DNA of 64,000 bases from Waterburya agarophytonicola KI4. GTDB taxonomy: Bacteria; Cyanobacteriota; Cyanobacteriia; Cyanobacteriales; Xenococcaceae. The DNA lies in contig NZ_JADWDC010000006.1 in NCBI RefSeq assembly GCF_020640915.1, positions 1 to 64,000 of the forward strand, read 5' to 3'. This document shows positions 44,473 to 53,485 of this stretch, one piece after another. Below the pieces are notes generated by a model. That model saw nothing but the letters and a program-made list of their open reading frames with translations, did no database searches and was not told where the DNA came from. Within the stretch, counting starts at the first letter, position 1. Each line of letters begins with the position of its first letter. The translations under genes were made by a program, and so were the position numbers.

Positions 44473-45228
44473 TTAAAGTTTGGTATTAAAAGAATTTTTC
44501 AGAAAATTAATTTCAGTAGATTGAAGATGTCTGTATTTACCCAGGGGAAGTTGATCTAGACTAAAAGAATTCAAGCAAATTGAACCAATTTTAGTACGAT
44601 GTAGTTTGTTCACTTGATAGCCAAGTTTTTCGGCTACACGACGTATTTGTCGATTTCTACCCTCAGTTAAGATTATCTCAATGGTTTTTCCAGACTTATT
44701 CGATTCAATTAGTTTTACTTTTGCGGGGAGGGTTTTTCTCCCTTCTAAGATTATCCCTTGTCGCCACACTGTCAAATCTTTTTTAGAAATAAAACGATCT
44801 AACTCCACAAGATAGGTTTTAGGTAAATGGTAGCGAGGATGAGTCAAGCCAAGAGTTAGGTTGCCATCGTTAGTTAAAATTAAAGCACCACTAGAAGCAA
44901 AATCTAGTCTCCCGACAGGATGAATTCCCGTTCCTTGCTTGAGATCTTGTGGTAACAAATCAATGACAGTAGAACGATTTTGAGGATCCCAGCAAGTAGA
45001 TACCACTCCTGGGGGTTTGTTGAGCAATAAGTAAATAAATTGAGGACGATCTGATAGTTTGATTGGTTTGCCATCTACATGGAGAATATCTACCGTTAGA
45101 TCGACTTTATCTCCCAAACTAACTGTTTGACCATTAATCTGAATCCTTCCCGCTAAAATCATTTTTTCTGCTTTGCGTCGCGAGGCTATACCCCACTGAG
45201 ACAAAACTTTTTGAACTCTTTCAGACAT
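44473..45228 (-). CDS. Pseudouridine synthase of the RsuA/RluB/RluE/RluF family
   Basis: A 251-residue RNA-modifying enzyme. An S4 RNA-binding domain (about 2-60, VQKVLSQWGIASRRKAEKMI) leads to the catalytic core with the active Asp in VGRLDFASSGALILTNDG, and the KTYLVEL and GRNRQIRRV motifs. The usual Thr in GRLDxxTxG is Ser here, a conservative change. It probably makes pseudouridine in 23S or 16S rRNA; RluB is the likeliest, but the exact target cannot be told. It is co-transcribed with the RodZ-like gene downstream. Confidence 0.92.
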   Translation of the reverse strand: MSERVQKVLSQWGIASRRKAEKMILAGRIQINGQTVSLGDKVDLTVDILHVDGKPIKLSDRPQFIYLLLNKPPGVVSTCWDPQNRSTVIDLLPQDLKQGTGIHPVGRLDFASSGALILTNDGNLTLGLTHPRYHLPKTYLVELDRFISKKDLTVWRQGIILEGRKTLPAKVKLIESNKSGKTIEIILTEGRNRQIRRVAEKLGYQVNKLHRTKIGSICLNSFSLDQLPLGKYRHLQSTEINFLKNSFNTKL

Positions 45229-45357
45229 TGAGAGATTTTCCTATTGGCAATGTAATTTTTAATTTTACAATGTAGTATCCCTTCCACAATCAGTGAGCTA
45301 GTAATATATTTCCCAAAAAGAGTGATAAAGTATCAATCAATTTAACCAGTACTGGAA

Positions 45358-46053
45358 TTGATTACCAAATTATTATCTACCGCCATTAAATTTTATTTGC
45401 GATCGCAAGTTAGTCATGTAGAAGATTTACAAGTAAAGATCGGCGGCAAAAATCGCCAAATTCTCCAGGGTTACATTCCTGAAGTTTTTTTAAGCTGTCA
45501 GAAGGTTGTTTATCAAGGGTTGTATTTACAACAGGTGAAACTACATGGTACTGATATTGCTTTCAATTTACCAGAAGTATTGAAAAAGAAACCATTAAGA
45601 CTCCAGGAAGCAATAATTGTTCGAGTTGAATTGGTTTTGGATGCTAGAGATCTTTCGGCTTCAATTGATTCTAGTTTGTTACAAAGTGGCTTAACAGATT
45701 TGTGGAAAATTGTTTTAGCAGCAGATAAACCAGCCTCGAAGAATTTGGGATTAACTAATTCTAATCTTAAATGGAATAATATCGCGATCGCAGATCGAGA
45801 ACTCAATTTCTCAGGGGTATATCAAGATAACATGGGTAACGAGCATAAATTTAACTTAGCTACGGGAGTAAGTTTAGCTAACAGTCATACTCTCTGTTTA
45901 TCTCCTTTAAGAATTAGTAATGACTCAGATGTTGGTAACGAACTAATAGAGAAGCTAGAAATTGATTTGGGTAACGATGTCAAGATTGAAGAATTGATTA
46001 TTCAATCCCAGCAAATATTATGTTGGGGACATATAACAGTTAATAATGGATAA
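45358..46053 (+). CDS. DUF2993 family protein
   Basis: A 231-residue protein with the cyanobacterial DUF2993 pattern: an amphipathic start, long alternating beta strands with EVFLSCQKVVYQGLYLQQV, and a repeated QEAIIVRVEL type strand. DUF2993 proteins (LmeA-related) are thought to bind lipids. No signal peptide is visible at the chosen N-terminus. The start is a TTG at 45358 because no ATG precedes the conserved part, and it is uncertain. It lies alone between the divergent pseudouridine synthase gene and the convergent carbonic anhydrase gene. Confidence 0.72.
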   Translation: MITKLLSTAIKFYLRSQVSHVEDLQVKIGGKNRQILQGYIPEVFLSCQKVVYQGLYLQQVKLHGTDIAFNLPEVLKKKPLRLQEAIIVRVELVLDARDLSASIDSSLLQSGLTDLWKIVLAADKPASKNLGLTNSNLKWNNIAIADRELNFSGVYQDNMGNEHKFNLATGVSLANSHTLCLSPLRISNDSDVGNELIEKLEIDLGNDVKIEELIIQSQQILCWGHITVNNG

Positions 46054-46091
46054 TTGTCCATTATTAAGTACTAGTAACTAGATCGATCACC

Positions 46092-46880
46092 CTAATTGCC
46101 TTCATGGATTTCAATTATACGACCATTTAACGGTTGAAGAGGTCTAGCATTATAAGGATGGATACTTTCAAAATTTTCTATTTGTTCGAGGGATAATTCT
46201 ATTGGCTCTAAGAAAAGTTTCCACCTTACTTCTTCAGTACAGGGAGGAATCGTTAACGATCCATCATAAGTAATAAATGTTCTATCGTCTGGTAACAAGT
46301 CAGCAATATTAATAGTAATACTATTACCTTGGGTTGCTTCAGTATTTTTGGGTATGGCATCCCAAATACTAGCAATTACACTATTCTCTTCTCCTGGATC
46401 CATCAATACTCCCACTACAGCCAGTTTTCCTGCTTCATTTCGATGAACAAGATGAAGTTCCATAGCTGAAGTTCTATTTTCGACTCCATGCTCGCTGGGA
46501 GTATGAAAATGAAACTGTATTAACTCAAAAACTTCCTTATCAACACGAAGAAAGTTGCCTGGCTCATAAAGTGCTTCAATAGTATGACCATTATCTATGA
46601 CTTGAGCTTTACTGGGCTGATAGTCAAATTCAATCTCAATTGGTTCGGCTTCTTCAACAATACTCACATCAACAGGAGACTGATTTCGCCCCAATTCACA
46701 GGATTGAAATTCCTCTGAAAGCTCTCCCCATTGTGTAGGATTAGCGGCACCTCCATATCCCCAGTGAGGTTCATTTTCTTCTGTTAAAGAGATACGAGGA
46801 TTGAAAGTAATTGCTGAGAAAACAGCTAAAAAAACAGAACTTATTATAAACTGATATCGCCACAGTCTGCTATTTTTCAT
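46092..46880 (-). CDS. Alpha-type carbonic anhydrase, exported
   Basis: A 262-residue zinc enzyme interconverting CO2 and bicarbonate. A signal peptide spans about 1-26. The zinc ligands are His124 and His126 (QFHFHTPSEHG) and His143 (ELHLVH). The HWGYGG start, NQSPVDV and the SLTIPPCTEEV segments are typical. Cys61 and the Cys in PPCTE likely form the family disulfide, which agrees with periplasmic location, as for cyanobacterial EcaA. It belongs to carbon acquisition. It is monocistronic. Confidence 0.95.
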   Translation of the reverse strand: MKNSRLWRYQFIISSVFLAVFSAITFNPRISLTEENEPHWGYGGAANPTQWGELSEEFQSCELGRNQSPVDVSIVEEAEPIEIEFDYQPSKAQVIDNGHTIEALYEPGNFLRVDKEVFELIQFHFHTPSEHGVENRTSAMELHLVHRNEAGKLAVVGVLMDPGEENSVIASIWDAIPKNTEATQGNSITINIADLLPDDRTFITYDGSLTIPPCTEEVRWKLFLEPIELSLEQIENFESIHPYNARPLQPLNGRIIEIHEGN

Positions 46881-46947
46881 TGATTTATCTACTCGATATA
46901 TAATAGGTGAATTAACTCTACTATTTAATATGTCTCAAATAGATATT

Positions 46948-48168
46948 TTATGTATTTATATGTAAGAGGAATAAGGCAAAATCTAACGCTTCCTGGGGAG
47001 TGGATATTTTAGATTCTATTTGTGCTATTTGAATTTCGGTTAATAGAGTGCCAATCATAGGAGAAGGCTTAAGATTTAGTTTCCCGATTAAATCGTTTCC
47101 TGTTACTAAAGATTGGGGATGTGCCACTAGATCTTCTGGGTTGAGATAGCGTTCAATCAAAGGATTTAGTAAATCTAAAGATACCCCTGTTGCGATCGCT
47201 CTTACCATCAAGATGGGAAAGATATCCTTAACATCTAAAAACCAGAAATATTGCTCCCGCAAACTTATCTGGTTAGTCATTATTTGCAAGCAAGGCAAGT
47301 GCTTAACTGTTTTAGCTACGGCTTTGATTTCACTACGAGAATATTTTAGTCGAGCGACTTCTGCTTCTGCTGCAACTTCGTCTGTAGATACCAAGGTAGC
47401 TAGTTTACTTAAAATCGATAATTCGGGCTGATTTAAACCTAAATTAGAACAAACCTCGATCGCATTTTCTACCCGATCTAATTGTTTGATTTTATCAGTA
47501 TCTATATTAGGCAACCAAAACTGCAATAAACCATCTTCTTGTGCCGCTGCCAGCCATTTATTCCCTTGAGAAGTAGTAAAGATATAATTTAATTCTGCCT
47601 GCACTCTTTCTGGTGCAATAGTTGATAACAGATTCGCGCGATCGCAAATAGCTTTTCGGGTATTTGATTCAATATTAAAATCTAGTTGTGCTGCCTGACG
47701 ATACGCTCTTAATAACCTTAAAGGATCGTCTTCTAAATTAGTAGGAGAAATCATCCTCAAAACTCTTTGTTCGAGATCTGCTACACCATCAAAAGGATCG
47801 ATTAACTGTTGGGATGAAACATTATAAGCGATCGCATTAATCGTAAAATCTCTTCGCTTGAGATCGGTTACTAAACTATCTCCTTCCTGTCGAGCAAAAT
47901 CCAAAGTACCTTGAGGAAAAACCACCCGCGCAATTTCTCTTTCTTTATCTAAAATAACAAACCCTACACCATAAAAATTCGCAATATCTTTCGCTGTAGA
48001 AATTGTATTTTCTGGCAAGACAAAATCAAGATCTAACGGTGTCTTATAGCGTTGTAATAAAGCATCCCTTACCGATCCGCCAACTAAATAAGCCGAGGTA
48101 GGTAATTGATTCATATCCCAAGGAAAATCAAGGGATGATAAATATAACTTTATTTGTTCGACGCTCAT
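46948..48168 (-). CDS. CCA tRNA nucleotidyltransferase / poly(A) polymerase family
   Basis: A 406-residue class II nucleotidyltransferase. The head domain shows LVGGSVRDALL, the catalytic DLDFVL motif (the two Asp), RRDFTINAIAYN and DPLRLLRAYR. It adds CCA or part of it to tRNA 3' ends. Cyanobacteria can split CC- and A-adding activity between two proteins, and sequence alone does not settle which this is. Length and the C-terminal helical body fit the bacterial A-adding or CCA-adding type. ycf34 diverges 58 bp away. Confidence 0.92.
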   Translation of the reverse strand: MSVEQIKLYLSSLDFPWDMNQLPTSAYLVGGSVRDALLQRYKTPLDLDFVLPENTISTAKDIANFYGVGFVILDKEREIARVVFPQGTLDFARQEGDSLVTDLKRRDFTINAIAYNVSSQQLIDPFDGVADLEQRVLRMISPTNLEDDPLRLLRAYRQAAQLDFNIESNTRKAICDRANLLSTIAPERVQAELNYIFTTSQGNKWLAAAQEDGLLQFWLPNIDTDKIKQLDRVENAIEVCSNLGLNQPELSILSKLATLVSTDEVAAEAEVARLKYSRSEIKAVAKTVKHLPCLQIMTNQISLREQYFWFLDVKDIFPILMVRAIATGVSLDLLNPLIERYLNPEDLVAHPQSLVTGNDLIGKLNLKPSPMIGTLLTEIQIAQIESKISTPQEALDFALFLLHINT

Positions 48169-48226
48169 ATACTTTGGAGTCTTTGTTAAATTAATAATTA
48201 AAGCACGAAGCCACAGTTGAAAAATT

Positions 48227-48475
48227 ATGTGTATTTGTATTAACTGCCAATATGTCGATCGCTGTCAAACTTATAATGCAGTAGAAACTCAGCACCAACA
48301 ACCCCACCTAACGGAAGATCCTACCTTTGAACCAGTCGAACCTACGATTAACGTCAACATTCGCACAGAGAGCGAAACAATAGAAATGGAGTGGGATGTA
48401 GTAGGCTGCAATAGTTTTGTTGAAGAAACTGGAAAATGGGCTAAATTACGTCCAGGAATGGCTATACCTACGTGA
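48227..48475 (+). CDS. ycf34: Ycf34 family iron-sulfur protein
   Basis: An 82-residue protein that opens with MCICINCQYVDRCQTY. Cys2, Cys4, Cys7 and Cys13 and a further Cys near 61 are the conserved Ycf34 residues, reported to bind an iron-sulfur cluster in Synechocystis and to affect photosynthetic electron transport. The middle is a variable acidic stretch and the end carries EMEWDVVGCNSFVEETGKW. It is monocistronic, diverging from the CCA nucleotidyltransferase gene. Confidence 0.93.
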   Translation: MCICINCQYVDRCQTYNAVETQHQQPHLTEDPTFEPVEPTINVNIRTESETIEMEWDVVGCNSFVEETGKWAKLRPGMAIPT

Positions 48476-48609
48476 TTAAGGATAGAAGATAAAAAAGAAA
48501 TCCAGATTAAGTATTAAGTAGGTGTATTGCAGCTTACTTCTAGCAATTGACAGTTCTGATTGCTTTACGTCAAGATAATAAGGAAAGTTAATCTTTGTTA
48601 AGACGTTGA

Positions 48610-49230
48610 ATGTCATTAGAATTTTTTAGTTTAGATACTCTGCAAGAAATTGCACGTCTTTATGGTTATTGGACTGTTTTTGGCGGAATTGCTCTAGAAA
48701 ACATGGGTATTCCTCTCCCTGGGGAAACCATTGTCATTGTGGGTGGTTTTTTGGCGGGTAGTGGTGAATTAAACTACTGGCTAGTATTGGGTAGTGCGAT
48801 CGCTGGCGCAGTATTGGGGGATAATTTTGGTTATTGGGTTGGTAGAGTCGGCGGTTGGCAACTTTTAGTTAAAGTTGGTAGTATTTTTCGCATCCAAGAA
48901 CAACAATTAGAACAAGCAAAAGATCGCTACAGTCAGAATGCTGCTCAAGCTGTATTTTGGGGACGCTTTGTAACTATTTTAAGAATTTTTGCAGGACCTT
49001 TAGCAGGTATTACAAAGATGCCCTATAAGCAATTTTTATTATATAATTTTGGCGGTGCTGCGGTGTGGTCTACTACTATCGTTAGTCTGGCTTATTTTTT
49101 AGGTAAAGTTGTTACTTTAGAAGAGATTGTCGGCTGGGTAACTCGATTTGGTATAGTTGCTCTACTAATTATTATCGTCGGTTTTGTCGCTTGGGAATAC
49201 AGACAAAAGAAATTATTTTCTAAAGAATAA
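48610..49230 (+). CDS. DedA family membrane protein
   Basis: A 206-residue DedA/VTT-domain protein with about four to five membrane parts. Family motifs include ENMGIPLPGETIVIVGG with the conserved acidic residue, GAVLGDNFGYWVGR, and FWGRFVTILRIFAGPLAGI with its conserved Arg pair. DedA proteins act as lipid (undecaprenyl phosphate or phospholipid) transporters in other bacteria; the cyanobacterial substrate is not known. It faces truB. Confidence 0.94.
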   Translation: MSLEFFSLDTLQEIARLYGYWTVFGGIALENMGIPLPGETIVIVGGFLAGSGELNYWLVLGSAIAGAVLGDNFGYWVGRVGGWQLLVKVGSIFRIQEQQLEQAKDRYSQNAAQAVFWGRFVTILRIFAGPLAGITKMPYKQFLLYNFGGAAVWSTTIVSLAYFLGKVVTLEEIVGWVTRFGIVALLIIIVGFVAWEYRQKKLFSKE

Positions 49231-49244
49231 TTCAAACAAAATAT

Positions 49245-50159
49245 TTAACTAGCGCAGACAATTTTTGGTTTGATTTTTAGAATATCATTGCGTTCAAACA
49301 AAATACTAATACCCAGAAAAGTTCTATCTTCACCGTAAACAACAATATAATCTCCCTCATTTAAAGTAGATATTCGATCTGTAGCAATAGCTTCTGATAA
49401 ATCTACTAATTGACCCTGACACCAAAGTTTAACTGATTCTTGAGTCAAGGTTGCACTGCCTAGGTGATGGAGAATATGACTGGGTTCAATCAAACTAAAA
49501 TTTTTTTCTGCTAACTGGCGTTCAATGTCGTCAAAAGTGATGCTGTTGTTGAGATGCATTCCACAACTTTCGGTACGAATCAAACTCGCCAAAGTTCCAC
49601 CAACTCCCAACATTTTTCCCAGATCGCGAGCGATCGCTCTAATATAAGTACCAGGACTACATTCAATATCCACTTCTAGTTCATAAAATTCTGAACAGTC
49701 GATATTGATTAATTCAATTTTAGTAATAGTTATAGTTCTGGGTTCGACAACAACTTCTTCCCCTTTTCTCGCCAATTGATAGAGTTTTTTACCATTTTTT
49801 TTAATAGCACTATAGATTGGTGGAATTTGCTCGATTGTGCCAACAAACCTATCCAAGCTATTGACAATTAGAGTTGAGTCCAAATCGACTCGATCTACAC
49901 TTTCAATTACCTCTCCTTCTAGATCGTCGGTAGTAGTAGTTAATCCTAAGCGAATACAAGCACGATACGCTTTGGGTTCGGGCAGAAATTGTAGCAATCT
50001 TGTTGCTTTGCCAACTGCTATGGGCAATACTCCTGTAGCAGCAGGATCTAAAGTACCTCCGTGTCCAATTTTTCTGGTATTTAATAATTTTCGTAATTTG
50101 GCAATGCAATCGTGGGATGTAAACCCCGCAGGTTTATTCAAATTTATTAAGCCAAACAT
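49245..50159 (-). CDS. truB: tRNA pseudouridine(55) synthase TruB
   Basis: A 304-residue enzyme that forms pseudouridine 55 in the T loop of tRNAs. The N-terminal GLINLNKPAGFTSHD and the catalytic Asp38 in GHGGTLDPAATG are clear; YSAIKKNGKKLYQLARKG and CSPGTYIRAIARDLG follow. The last 60 residues are a PUA-like extension. Length is usual. It faces the DedA gene; the anti-sigma gene diverges 300 bp to the right. Confidence 0.96.
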   Translation of the reverse strand: MFGLINLNKPAGFTSHDCIAKLRKLLNTRKIGHGGTLDPAATGVLPIAVGKATRLLQFLPEPKAYRACIRLGLTTTTDDLEGEVIESVDRVDLDSTLIVNSLDRFVGTIEQIPPIYSAIKKNGKKLYQLARKGEEVVVEPRTITITKIELINIDCSEFYELEVDIECSPGTYIRAIARDLGKMLGVGGTLASLIRTESCGMHLNNSITFDDIERQLAEKNFSLIEPSHILHHLGSATLTQESVKLWCQGQLVDLSEAIATDRISTLNEGDYIVVYGEDRTFLGISILFERNDILKIKPKIVCAS

Positions 50160-50334
50160 TTAATTAACGATCCTTAAAATGATTACCTGATTATGATTAG
50201 ATAGGGCAATCCTGTCTGAATATTTTATTTTATAGTCATCCCGTAACATTTTTTGATTAATGAGAAATGTAAAAAAATATACTTTATCTGTTAATAAATT
50301 ATGTGAAGTGAGCTAACATTGATCGTATCAAGTT

Positions 50335-50367
50335 CAAGTAAAGTTTGAGTAAAGTTGGAGTAAAGTA
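50335..50367. promoter_or_regulatory. Three phased 11-bp direct repeats (OmpR/PhoB-type box candidate)
   Basis: In the 300-bp gap between truB and the anti-sigma gene, CAAGTAAAGTT, TGAGTAAAGTT and GGAGTAAAGTA stand head to tail with an 11-bp period (core AGTAAAGT). A fourth looser copy begins at 50376 (CAAGTAAAGAT). The complement reads CTTTACTC with 3-bp spacers, the geometry of cyanobacterial Pho boxes, though one core base differs from the consensus. They lie about 95-125 bp upstream of the anti-sigma start codon. The rest of the gap shows nothing else. Confidence 0.5.
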
Positions 50368-50459
50368 ACCTACCTCAAGTAAAGATTTTGGCGATCTCTA
50401 TGAGAAGTTTGTAGGTAAATTTTTTCCTAATTCCATTGATTTAAAGCTACCAGTGTTGA

Positions 50460-50903
50460 ATGAAAACCAACTCCCAATTCAAGCAATATCACCTACAAGT
50501 TAATACAGAATTAGAAGCTCTCAAAGAAGTATTGCAATGGTTTGAAGGTCTAGTTTTCCCCCTTGTTCCCCAGAAAATGGGCTGGCAATGTGAGGTTGCA
50601 CTAGTGGAAGCATTTACTAATGCAGTCCGTCACGCTCATTGTAATTTACCCCAGAGTACTCCTATCGATCTTGAAGTGGAACTGTTGCCAAATTTCTTAG
50701 AAATGAGAATTTGGGATCGAGGGCGATCTTTTGACCTTGATGCGAAGCTCCTCAAAGGAGAACAAGAAGCTGGTTCTATGGATAAAGAGGGTGGTAGAGG
50801 ATTGCAATTTATCAAGAAACTAACTGATGAACTACAATACCTCAACCTACCCAACCATCGTAACTGCTTGGTGATGCGTAAAAAATACGCTAGCAGCATC
50901 TAA
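50460..50903 (+). CDS. RsbW-like anti-sigma regulatory factor (HATPase_c)
   Basis: A 147-residue single-domain GHKL kinase of the RsbW/SpoIIAB type. The N box (EVALVEAFTNAVRHAH), G1 box (WDRGRSFD) and G2 box (GGRGLQFIKKLTDEL) are present. Such proteins hold a sigma factor and phosphorylate an anti-anti-sigma partner; no partner or sigma gene is adjacent. It overlaps the convergent 50900-51790 gene by four bases at their stops. The upstream gap holds phased direct repeats that may control it. Confidence 0.9.
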   Translation: MKTNSQFKQYHLQVNTELEALKEVLQWFEGLVFPLVPQKMGWQCEVALVEAFTNAVRHAHCNLPQSTPIDLEVELLPNFLEMRIWDRGRSFDLDAKLLKGEQEAGSMDKEGGRGLQFIKKLTDELQYLNLPNHRNCLVMRKKYASSI

Positions 50904-51790
50904 ATTTCATCAAAGGCTCGTTCGATCAATCGCCTGGCTAAGGTTTGGGTGCCTGTATGTTCGTAGTAATTAGTAGACATATCAATGAACGCTGCAACAT
51001 AGTCTAATTTATTATCAGAAAATTCTAAAAAGCCCTGTAGATTATTCATGACTTTTTGAGGATCTAAATTTTTACTAGCTACAAAGTCCGACATCCAGCC
51101 TTTAACCGAATCAAAGCTTTCGCCGATAAAGTCAAGTTTACCTTTGGTATTGCCCCCTGGTATTGACTCCTCTACCTCTTTAAAAGTCGAGTTCGATTCT
51201 AAGTCTTTGGGGCCAATTCCACTCAGGGTTGACTGTGCCTTGAGTAGAAAATCAGGACCTAAAGGAATCAAACCATCGACACAGACTAGTGCAGCCATCC
51301 GCATTAAAGATTCTCCACTATAGTCGCTTAACGCGCCTACGAAATCACCAATACTGTCTCCAGGAATGCCGTTAATTTGGCAAAATGCTACTAGCTCTAC
51401 AACTAGTTTAATGGAAAGATCCAAAGCCTGAGCTTTATCGGGATTAGGTGTCACCCTAGTAAGCAAACCTCCGACTAAAGGAATCTTATTACCTACCTTA
51501 TTTGCCAATGCAGCCGTGCCTAAAGCCTTGTCGGTGCGATCTACGGTTTGATAGAGCCACATTGCACGACGATATCCTTGAGACTTATCGTTATATAACC
51601 ATACTGCTCGATCGCCGATCTGCTGGATCAAATCTTCGTCATCCTCTCCTGTCACCTTCCGAATTGTATTCACAAACCCGACGGTGTTTTCCCACTCACC
51701 AGGGACAATATTGTCCAGGGAATTTAGCATCATCGTGGTGAGGTTTTTTTCTGGCAGATTATCTACCAATTCAAAAATAGAGTCACTCAC
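50900..51790 (-). CDS. Conserved cyanobacterial protein of unknown function
   Basis: A 296-residue mostly helical soluble protein that I cannot assign to a named family. It contains a Gly-rich central part (NKVGNKIPLVGGLLT) and an acidic C-terminal half. The start is a GTG at 51790 supported by a strong ribosome site (AAGGAG six bases before it). The next gene upstream on the strand, a lipoprotein, ends 50 bp earlier. Function is unknown. Confidence 0.75.
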   Translation of the reverse strand: MSDSIFELVDNLPEKNLTTMMLNSLDNIVPGEWENTVGFVNTIRKVTGEDDEDLIQQIGDRAVWLYNDKSQGYRRAMWLYQTVDRTDKALGTAALANKVGNKIPLVGGLLTRVTPNPDKAQALDLSIKLVVELVAFCQINGIPGDSIGDFVGALSDYSGESLMRMAALVCVDGLIPLGPDFLLKAQSTLSGIGPKDLESNSTFKEVEESIPGGNTKGKLDFIGESFDSVKGWMSDFVASKNLDPQKVMNNLQGFLEFSDNKLDYVAAFIDMSTNYYEHTGTQTLARRLIERAFDEI

Positions 51791-51840
51791 TGCTTGCTCC
51801 TTAAATTTTAAATTTATGATTTTTTAGTTGACTGAAGATT

Positions 51841-52344
51841 TTATTTCAGTTTAGATAATCCTCGCAGATCGAATTTACCAAGCCATTCCTCGCGATCGCT
51901 TTCGGAAAAGCTAGAATCTTTAGAGCGAATTTTAACTTGATAGCGATCTCCTACTAGTACCGCGGTTGCAGTACTTCCTTGGGCTACTGCGGGAAAGCCG
52001 TTAATTTTATCGGTACTACTTTGGTATTTATCGACAGTAATAGTATTATTCAATACGTCTGAAATAGATAATATAGCGATTTCTTGGCCATCTTTTTTTA
52101 ATTTAGCCTGGGCAAAACCTTTTTTCTCTTGAGAATAAATGCGATCGTAACCGTTGCCACTATCGGGAAAATAGCGATTAAAACTCCCCCCAGACTGGGA
52201 GTTGTCTACTACCGCAGTTGCCCCTTTGCTAGTGCTTTCTTGTTGCGCTCCGTCAAAACGAGAAGGAGCTTGTTGCGCGCAGGATGTTAATAGTAAGCAG
52301 CTGGTTAAAAAAAAAGCTACTAAGAATTTACGTAAACCAATCAT
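51841..52344 (-). CDS. Hypothetical lipoprotein
   Basis: A 167-residue exported protein. The signal peptide ends in the lipobox LLTSC, so Cys22 is probably lipidated. After a Ser/Gln-rich linker, the body (about 55-165) is a single alpha/beta domain of unknown type with GYDRIYSQEKKGFAQAKLKK. It could be attached to the plasma, thylakoid or outer membrane. It resembles other cyanobacterial small lipoproteins without a known role. Confidence 0.78.
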   Translation of the reverse strand: MIGLRKFLVAFFLTSCLLLTSCAQQAPSRFDGAQQESTSKGATAVVDNSQSGGSFNRYFPDSGNGYDRIYSQEKKGFAQAKLKKDGQEIAILSISDVLNNTITVDKYQSSTDKINGFPAVAQGSTATAVLVGDRYQVKIRSKDSSFSESDREEWLGKFDLRGLSKLK

Positions 52345-52411
52345 GTTTAGTTCGTTGACATAAGTTACCTAGTTTTATTGTCGGACGTTATCCCAACAAA
52401 ACTGACGAAAT

Positions 52412-53377
52412 TTAGTAAATCTTTTTATCCTCTTTCCTTGTGCCTTGTTTAAACGCCATCATTTGTCCCAAAAAAGGCAGCCCAACTACAGCAGGCATAA
52501 AGTAACGAGAAGTGCATAAAAAACCTAAAGCTGCACCAGTTGCTTCATTAAAGTAGTCTTGATAAAAATAAATAATGGCTGCATCCCGCGTGCCAATTCC
52601 CGCAAAAGTGAGGGGTAACAATCCTGCCAGGATGGATAGGGGAGACAAAGCCAAGCTAACAATTAAAGGGACAACAGCTTTTAGGGCTAAAATAAAGAGC
52701 CAAATTTGTAATAGATGCAAAAACCAAATAAAAACTGAAGTGATAGTAACTAGCAATAAATTTTGTTTGTTATGCCAAAATAACCCGTGCATTTCTGCCC
52801 AAGCAGATTGCATTTTTTCTAGTTTGGTTTTAATTGATTTAGGGGCAAATTTTGTAGCGGAGTTGAAAAATAGATTGGCAAATCTTTGAGAGCTTAATAA
52901 TAAGATACCTAAAACCAATCCACTAGCTATGCCAACAGTCATGATCCAAAATAAACTATCTTTAGCTGGATATAAAATCAAACCGAAAACACACCACAAT
53001 AATAGAGAGAGCAAATCGCAAGCCTTTTCAAAAATAGAAATTGCGATCGCTAAACTAAGACTGAGATCAGAACCCTCTGCCATAAAGTAAGCCTTGGCAA
53101 GATCTCCCATTTTCGAGGGTAAAACCATATTCAAGACACTCGCACCCAAAATTAAACGATTTGCTTCCCATAAACTCAAACTATCCCTGGGTACTAGCTG
53201 TTGTAGTCGCCAAGCAGTAGTTATTGTGATGGGAATCACCATCAATAAAGCGATCGCCAAGATCCCAAGATCACAGTTTCTCCAGACTGCCATCAGATTG
53301 ACGAGATCGATTTTTGCATAAATAAAGAATAAGATTGCAACGCTAACAACTAGAGAAATAAACCGTTTTAAATTCAT
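52412..53377 (-). CDS. Lysylphosphatidylglycerol synthase TM-region / UPF0104 family membrane protein
   Basis: A 321-residue protein with about eight membrane segments. It matches the AglD/MprF flippase-like TM family through NRLILGASVLNMVLPSKMGD, FEKACDLLSLLLW and LPLTFAGIGTRDAAI. It lacks the aminoacyl-transfer domain of full MprF. Family members move or modify membrane lipids or act with polyprenyl-linked sugars. The substrate is unknown here. It diverges from the 53486-54166 gene. Confidence 0.87.
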   Translation of the reverse strand: MNLKRFISLVVSVAILFFIYAKIDLVNLMAVWRNCDLGILAIALLMVIPITITTAWRLQQLVPRDSLSLWEANRLILGASVLNMVLPSKMGDLAKAYFMAEGSDLSLSLAIAISIFEKACDLLSLLLWCVFGLILYPAKDSLFWIMTVGIASGLVLGILLLSSQRFANLFFNSATKFAPKSIKTKLEKMQSAWAEMHGLFWHNKQNLLLVTITSVFIWFLHLLQIWLFILALKAVVPLIVSLALSPLSILAGLLPLTFAGIGTRDAAIIYFYQDYFNEATGAALGFLCTSRYFMPAVVGLPFLGQMMAFKQGTRKEDKKIY

Positions 53378-53485
53378 AAAGAGCGATCGCCTTAATATAT
53401 TGCTACTTTTGACTTTTAGGTAGTATGGAGGATAATCTCAATTTTCTTGTTGAAATTTATAAAACTACAAATTGCTACCAAACTA

